Part shown: positions 14,983 to 16,699 of the stretch, in pieces
How the letters are laid out: each line of letters begins with the position of its first letter
How positions within the stretch are numbered: the stretch's first letter is position 1
Assembly (NCBI GenBank): GCA_023356515.1
Contig: JAKQYG010000032.1
Coordinates: forward strand, 1-16,699
Length of the DNA: 16,699 bases
DNA from: Trichodesmium sp. MAG_R04
GTDB taxonomy: Bacteria; Cyanobacteriota; Cyanobacteriia; Cyanobacteriales; Microcoleaceae
Direction: 5' to 3'
Translations under genes and position numbers: made by a program
Notes under the pieces: model-generated
Seen by the model: only the letters and a program-made list of their open reading frames with translations
What the model was told of the DNA's origin: nothing
Databases searched by the model: none

Positions 14983-15351
14983 TTAGTGTTTTCCAACAAC
15001 TAAAATCACACCCAAAATAATAAAGCCAAGTCCAAATAAACCAGAAGGAAGAATTGACTCTTTAAAAATAAAGTAGCCCACCAACACTGAAAATACATAG
15101 ATTATAGATGCAGAAGGACCAGCTATACTTAAATTAACTCTAGTAAGAAGTAAAATATAAAAAATTGCTCCAATTCCATAACAAAAAAGACCAAACAATA
15201 ACTCAGGTGTTTTTATTATATTCAAAATATGATTTATTGAATTACCTGCTGTAACTTGTCCTAGTTTATTAGCTCCGAATTTAAGAAATGTTTGTCCTAT
15301 TGCACTCATTAAAGTTGAAATAAGTAGTAGTGCTAATTCTGTTAGACTCAT
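14983..15351 (-). CDS. SMR/EamA-like small membrane transporter (putative lipid-sugar flippase)
   Basis: The 122-residue hydrophobic protein has four membrane helices (about 3-18, 50-72, 76-95, 100-119). It carries the drug/metabolite-transporter features SAIGQTFLKFGANK after helix 1, GAIFYILLLTRVNLSIAGP, and a final helix GLFGLGFIILGVILVV. Length and layout match single-unit SMR-type proteins such as the ArnE/ArnF flippase subunits, which work as dimers moving undecaprenyl-phosphate-linked sugars outward. Position at the head of a glycan cluster with a GT2 polyprenyl-P transferase and a GT-C enzyme supports this over drug export. A TATAAT-like hexamer (minus strand, 15375-15380) lies 23 bp before the ATG. 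An IS5 remnant sits 42 bp upstream. Confidence 0.75.
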   Translation of the reverse strand: MSLTELALLLISTLMSAIGQTFLKFGANKLGQVTAGNSINHILNIIKTPELLFGLFCYGIGAIFYILLLTRVNLSIAGPSASIIYVFSVLVGYFIFKESILPSGLFGLGFIILGVILVVGKH

Positions 15352-15393
15352 AGATAATAATTACAAAATTTGAAATTATAGTATTCTTTTTAA

Positions 15394-15644
15394 GAGGCTG
15401 TTTGAAAAGGGGTAGGGGTGTAGCTAATAATACCAAATGCGGAACTATGAGACGAATCATCGCGATGTAAATTATGGTCTCGGAGTTTGGAGGCCAATAC
15501 TCAGCCATTAAGACATAAGGGTCTATAGCAATTCCACCCTAGGTGAGTTAAACTATCCAACGCTTTTTGAGGAGAATGAAACCCTTAATCATAATTAACC
15601 CCTGTAAGCTTTTTTACTCCCTCTCATACTTTTCAAACAACCTC
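15394..15644 (-). mobile_element. Decayed IS5-family insertion element (251 bp)
   Basis: The terminal inverted repeats GAGGCTGTTTGAAAAG (15394-15409) and CTTTTCAAACAACCTC (15629-15644) differ at one position. The element is flanked by TAA on both sides (TTAA left, CTAA right), fitting the YTAR target of IS5. On the minus strand, codons near 15443-15508 read EYWPPNSETIIYIAMIRL, the usual C-terminus of IS5-family transposases. Just before it, in another frame, WNCYR recalls the WxxxYRRL block. Most of the transposase gene is deleted and frameshifted. Confidence 0.75.
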
Positions 15645-15658
15645 TAAGATTCTATACT
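15630..15658 (+). promoter_or_regulatory. Putative hybrid promoter for the RHH gene
   Basis: TTTTCA (15630-15635) in the right terminus of the IS5 remnant and TATACT (15653-15658) in the first iteron are 17 bp apart, a fair sigma-70-type pair (4/6 and 5/6 matches). The other two iterons also contain TATACT. Confidence 0.4.
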
Positions 15659-15687
15659 TAAGATTCTATACTTAAGATTCTATACTT
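15646..15687 (+). repeat. Three perfect 14-bp iterons, likely operator/centromere-like site
   Basis: AAGATTCTATACTT is repeated three times without a gap or mismatch, starting in the target duplication of the IS5 remnant and ending 35 bp before the RHH gene. Such arrays upstream of small RHH genes are typical autoregulatory and partition sites. Confidence 0.75.
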
Positions 15688-15722
15688 GAAAGTTAGTTAA
15701 AAGCTTAATAGGAAGTTATTTT

Positions 15723-16136
15723 ATGCGAAACAAAGGAAAAGGGCTTGGAAACAATCCACTTTCGGAAGGGATTTTTACAAAAGCTGAAGGCTCTAGAGTC
15801 TCCAGTCAAGAGTCTAGAGCAAATCAAGTATCATCTCAAGAAACTCAACATTCTGAAACTTTAGGCCAAGAGTCACAATTCTTAAGCAGAAGGCAAGAAG
15901 ATCTTAGAGGGACAAATGTGAGATTACCTAACACACTAATTGATTGGGTTGATGAGCTAGTTCGCAAAGGAAGTAGAAGTAAACAAAAGTCTAGAATTCC
16001 AAAGGAGATTTGGTTTCAAGCAGCTTTGGAATTGTTTAATTCTATGCCTGTAGACTGGGGAGAAATTATTGATGAAGAAGATTTGCGAAACAAACTTGAA
16101 GAATTAAACTCTAGAATAAATAGTCAAAATTATTGA
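15723..16136 (+). CDS. Small ribbon-helix-helix DNA-binding protein (partition/CopG-like)
   Basis: The 137-residue protein has three parts: a basic head (MRNKGKGLGNNPLSEGIFTK), a low-complexity S/Q/E-rich linker (about 23-58), and a folded region LRGTNVRLPNTLIDWVDELVRKGSR...IPKEIWFQAALELF (61-105). The folded region fits beta-strand, helix, helix of RHH proteins, with an acidic coiled-coil-like tail (116-133). The start is supported by AGGAAG at 15710-15715. Three 14-bp iterons upstream overlap a probable promoter, so self-repression is likely. Flexible-head RHH proteins of this size act as centromere-binding adaptors beside ParA on plasmids, but no ParA gene adjoins it here; the only one is 13 kb away. 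A plain transcription regulator is the alternative. Confidence 0.6.
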   Translation: MRNKGKGLGNNPLSEGIFTKAEGSRVSSQESRANQVSSQETQHSETLGQESQFLSRRQEDLRGTNVRLPNTLIDWVDELVRKGSRSKQKSRIPKEIWFQAALELFNSMPVDWGEIIDEEDLRNKLEELNSRINSQNY

Positions 16137-16216
16137 TAGAGCTTGCCGCTCACGGGTTATAGCAGTCGAAGTATAGCACTACTTGAACAGTTAAGAACAT
16201 TTAATTTATGCGAACA

Positions 16217-16238
16217 ACAGGAGTGTAGTTCCTCCTGT
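16217..16238. terminator. Hairpin, possible terminator of the RHH gene
   Basis: ACAGGAG (16217-16223) pairs perfectly with CTCCTGT (16232-16238) around an 8-nt loop. There is no T-run, so factor-independent termination is doubtful. Confidence 0.3.
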
Positions 16239-16343
16239 ATGTTATGCTGCCAAAAGAAATCCCTGGTTGGCCCAAAATATTCATGCCACTAATTTTTTTT
16301 TTCTGTTCTATAGAATTAATTTATTTAATTTGTTGGCTCAAAA

Positions 16344-16399
16344 TAGTAATGATAATTCATGTATCTTTTGTACTACAGAATGAAGTGCAGAATGTGGGT
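16344..16399 (-). repeat. Dispersed 57-bp repeat, copy B (inverted)
   Basis: The reverse complement matches 4661-4717 with two substitutions and one fewer A. The segment to its left does not continue the match. Confidence 0.75.
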
Positions 16400-16426
16400 A
16401 GTAACAAAATATCAGATTCAGGTTTA

Positions 16427-16528
16427 ATATAACAGGACTTACGCAAATCCACCTTGAAAACGCTATATGTAGTGGCGAATGGCATTTGCTATCACTGGAT
16501 GTAGTGCCCGTGCGTAAGCCCTGTATAA
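16427..16528. mobile_element. Short MITE-like element (~100 bp)
   Basis: ACAGGACTTACGCA at the left end and TGCGTAAGCCCTGT at the right end are inverted repeats with one mismatch, set in TA-rich flanks. There is no ORF inside. The same terminus closes the repeat at 141-160, so the family is present at both ends of the window. Confidence 0.7.
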
Positions 16529-16590
16529 GCATTAAGAGCCATAGGAGAGATTAAATTATTGTTTTATGTCGATGAAAACTAATACCAATT

Positions 16591-16693
16591 CTCTATGAAG
16601 CTGCGCTTAATATAAATTAATAATATACAATAGTTGAAGAAAATCATAGAGCGATCGCGTTCGATAAATACTCTATGAAGTTGCGCTTAATAT
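16591..16693 (+). repeat. Two direct repeats 80 bp apart flanking a HIP1 site
   Basis: CTCTATGAAGCTGCGCTTAA with TAT (16591-16613) recurs as CTCTATGAAGTTGCGCTTAA with TAT (16671-16693), one mismatch. Between them CATAGAG (16645-16651), the inverse of the repeat start, overlaps the HIP1 octamer GCGATCGC (16651-16658). The first copy follows AATACCAATT, a common cyanobacterial transposon end. The array may continue beyond the window. Confidence 0.75.
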
Positions 16694-16699
16694 TGCTTC

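Larger units (their letters stand above)
16137..16699. other. Repeat-filled region at right end of window
   Basis: No credible gene. It contains TATAGCAGTCGAAG-type dispersed sequence (16160-16173), a hairpin at 16217-16238, a T10 run near 16293-16302, the inverted 57-bp repeat, a MITE-like element and a pair of direct repeats around a HIP1 site. Confidence 0.6.

Noticed and set aside
15375..15408. Mirror hybrid promoter from the left IS5 terminus driving the flippase gene
   Set aside because: A TATAAT is present on the minus strand, but the TTTTCA of the terminus is 22 bp away, too far for a sigma-70-type spacing.
15646..15687. CRISPR array
   Set aside because: The three 14-bp units are directly adjacent with no spacers, so this is an iteron array.
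16244..16432. 62-codon hydrophobic frame
   Set aside because: It reads through a T10 run and the inverted 57-bp repeat. The hydrophobicity comes from T-rich DNA, not from a conserved protein.
16591..16693. CRISPR repeats
   Set aside because: Only two copies, spacing of 57 bp between units and a partial inverted copy inside; no cas genes in the window.

Overview
The window (16.7 kb) is AT-rich and looks like cyanobacterial chromosome. Support comes from one perfect HIP1 octamer (GCGATCGC, 16651-16658), heptanucleotide short tandem repeats (STRRs) in several intergenic gaps, many small transposon remnants and MITE-like elements, and a glycosyltransferase of the hormogonium polysaccharide HpsE type. 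Genus cannot be fixed from the sequence alone.

Layout. (1) 1-2363: end of a mobile-element repeat, then a two-gene minus-strand partition-like operon: a ParA ATPase with a PD-(D/E)xK-like N-terminal domain, translationally coupled (ATGA overlap) to a ParB-like protein carrying two 74-residue repeats. (2) 2364-3015: a non-coding stretch dominated by about 330 nt of dense hairpins, best read as a structured RNA on the plus strand (candidate HEARO/omega-RNA type, without a nuclease gene). (3) 3016-4499: housekeeping ychF and a small phage-holin-family membrane protein. (4) 4500-6374: a transposon-scarred 3' fragment of a glycosyltransferase, followed by an intact HpsE-like paralogue. (5) 6730-15351: a minus-strand surface-polysaccharide cluster. 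In transcription order it holds an SMR/EamA-like flippase, an RmlD-like reductase, a GT-C membrane glycosyltransferase, a sugar C-methyltransferase, a DPM1/ArnC-like GT2, a methyltransferase interrupted by an in-frame TAA, an N-terminally truncated sulfotransferase and a GT4 glycosyltransferase. (6) 15352-16699: a decayed 251-bp IS5-family element, three perfect 14-bp iterons, a small ribbon-helix-helix (RHH) protein, and more MITE and repeat material.

How the genes work together. The GT2, GT-C and SMR proteins fit the logic of GtrB/GtrC/GtrA or Arn systems: charge a polyprenyl phosphate with a sugar, flip it, and transfer it to a glycan outside the membrane. The C-methyltransferase and RmlD-like reductase suggest a modified deoxysugar as donor, and the GT4 and HpsE-like enzymes would build the cytoplasmic part of the glycan. 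The cluster is decaying: gaps of 380-560 bp filled with repeats, one in-frame stop, one headless sulfotransferase and one headless glycosyltransferase.

Most worth follow-up: the nuclease-like-domain-ParA/duplicated-ParB pair, the orphan structured RNA between parA and ychF, and the RHH gene whose iterons abut a transposon end and form a hybrid promoter.
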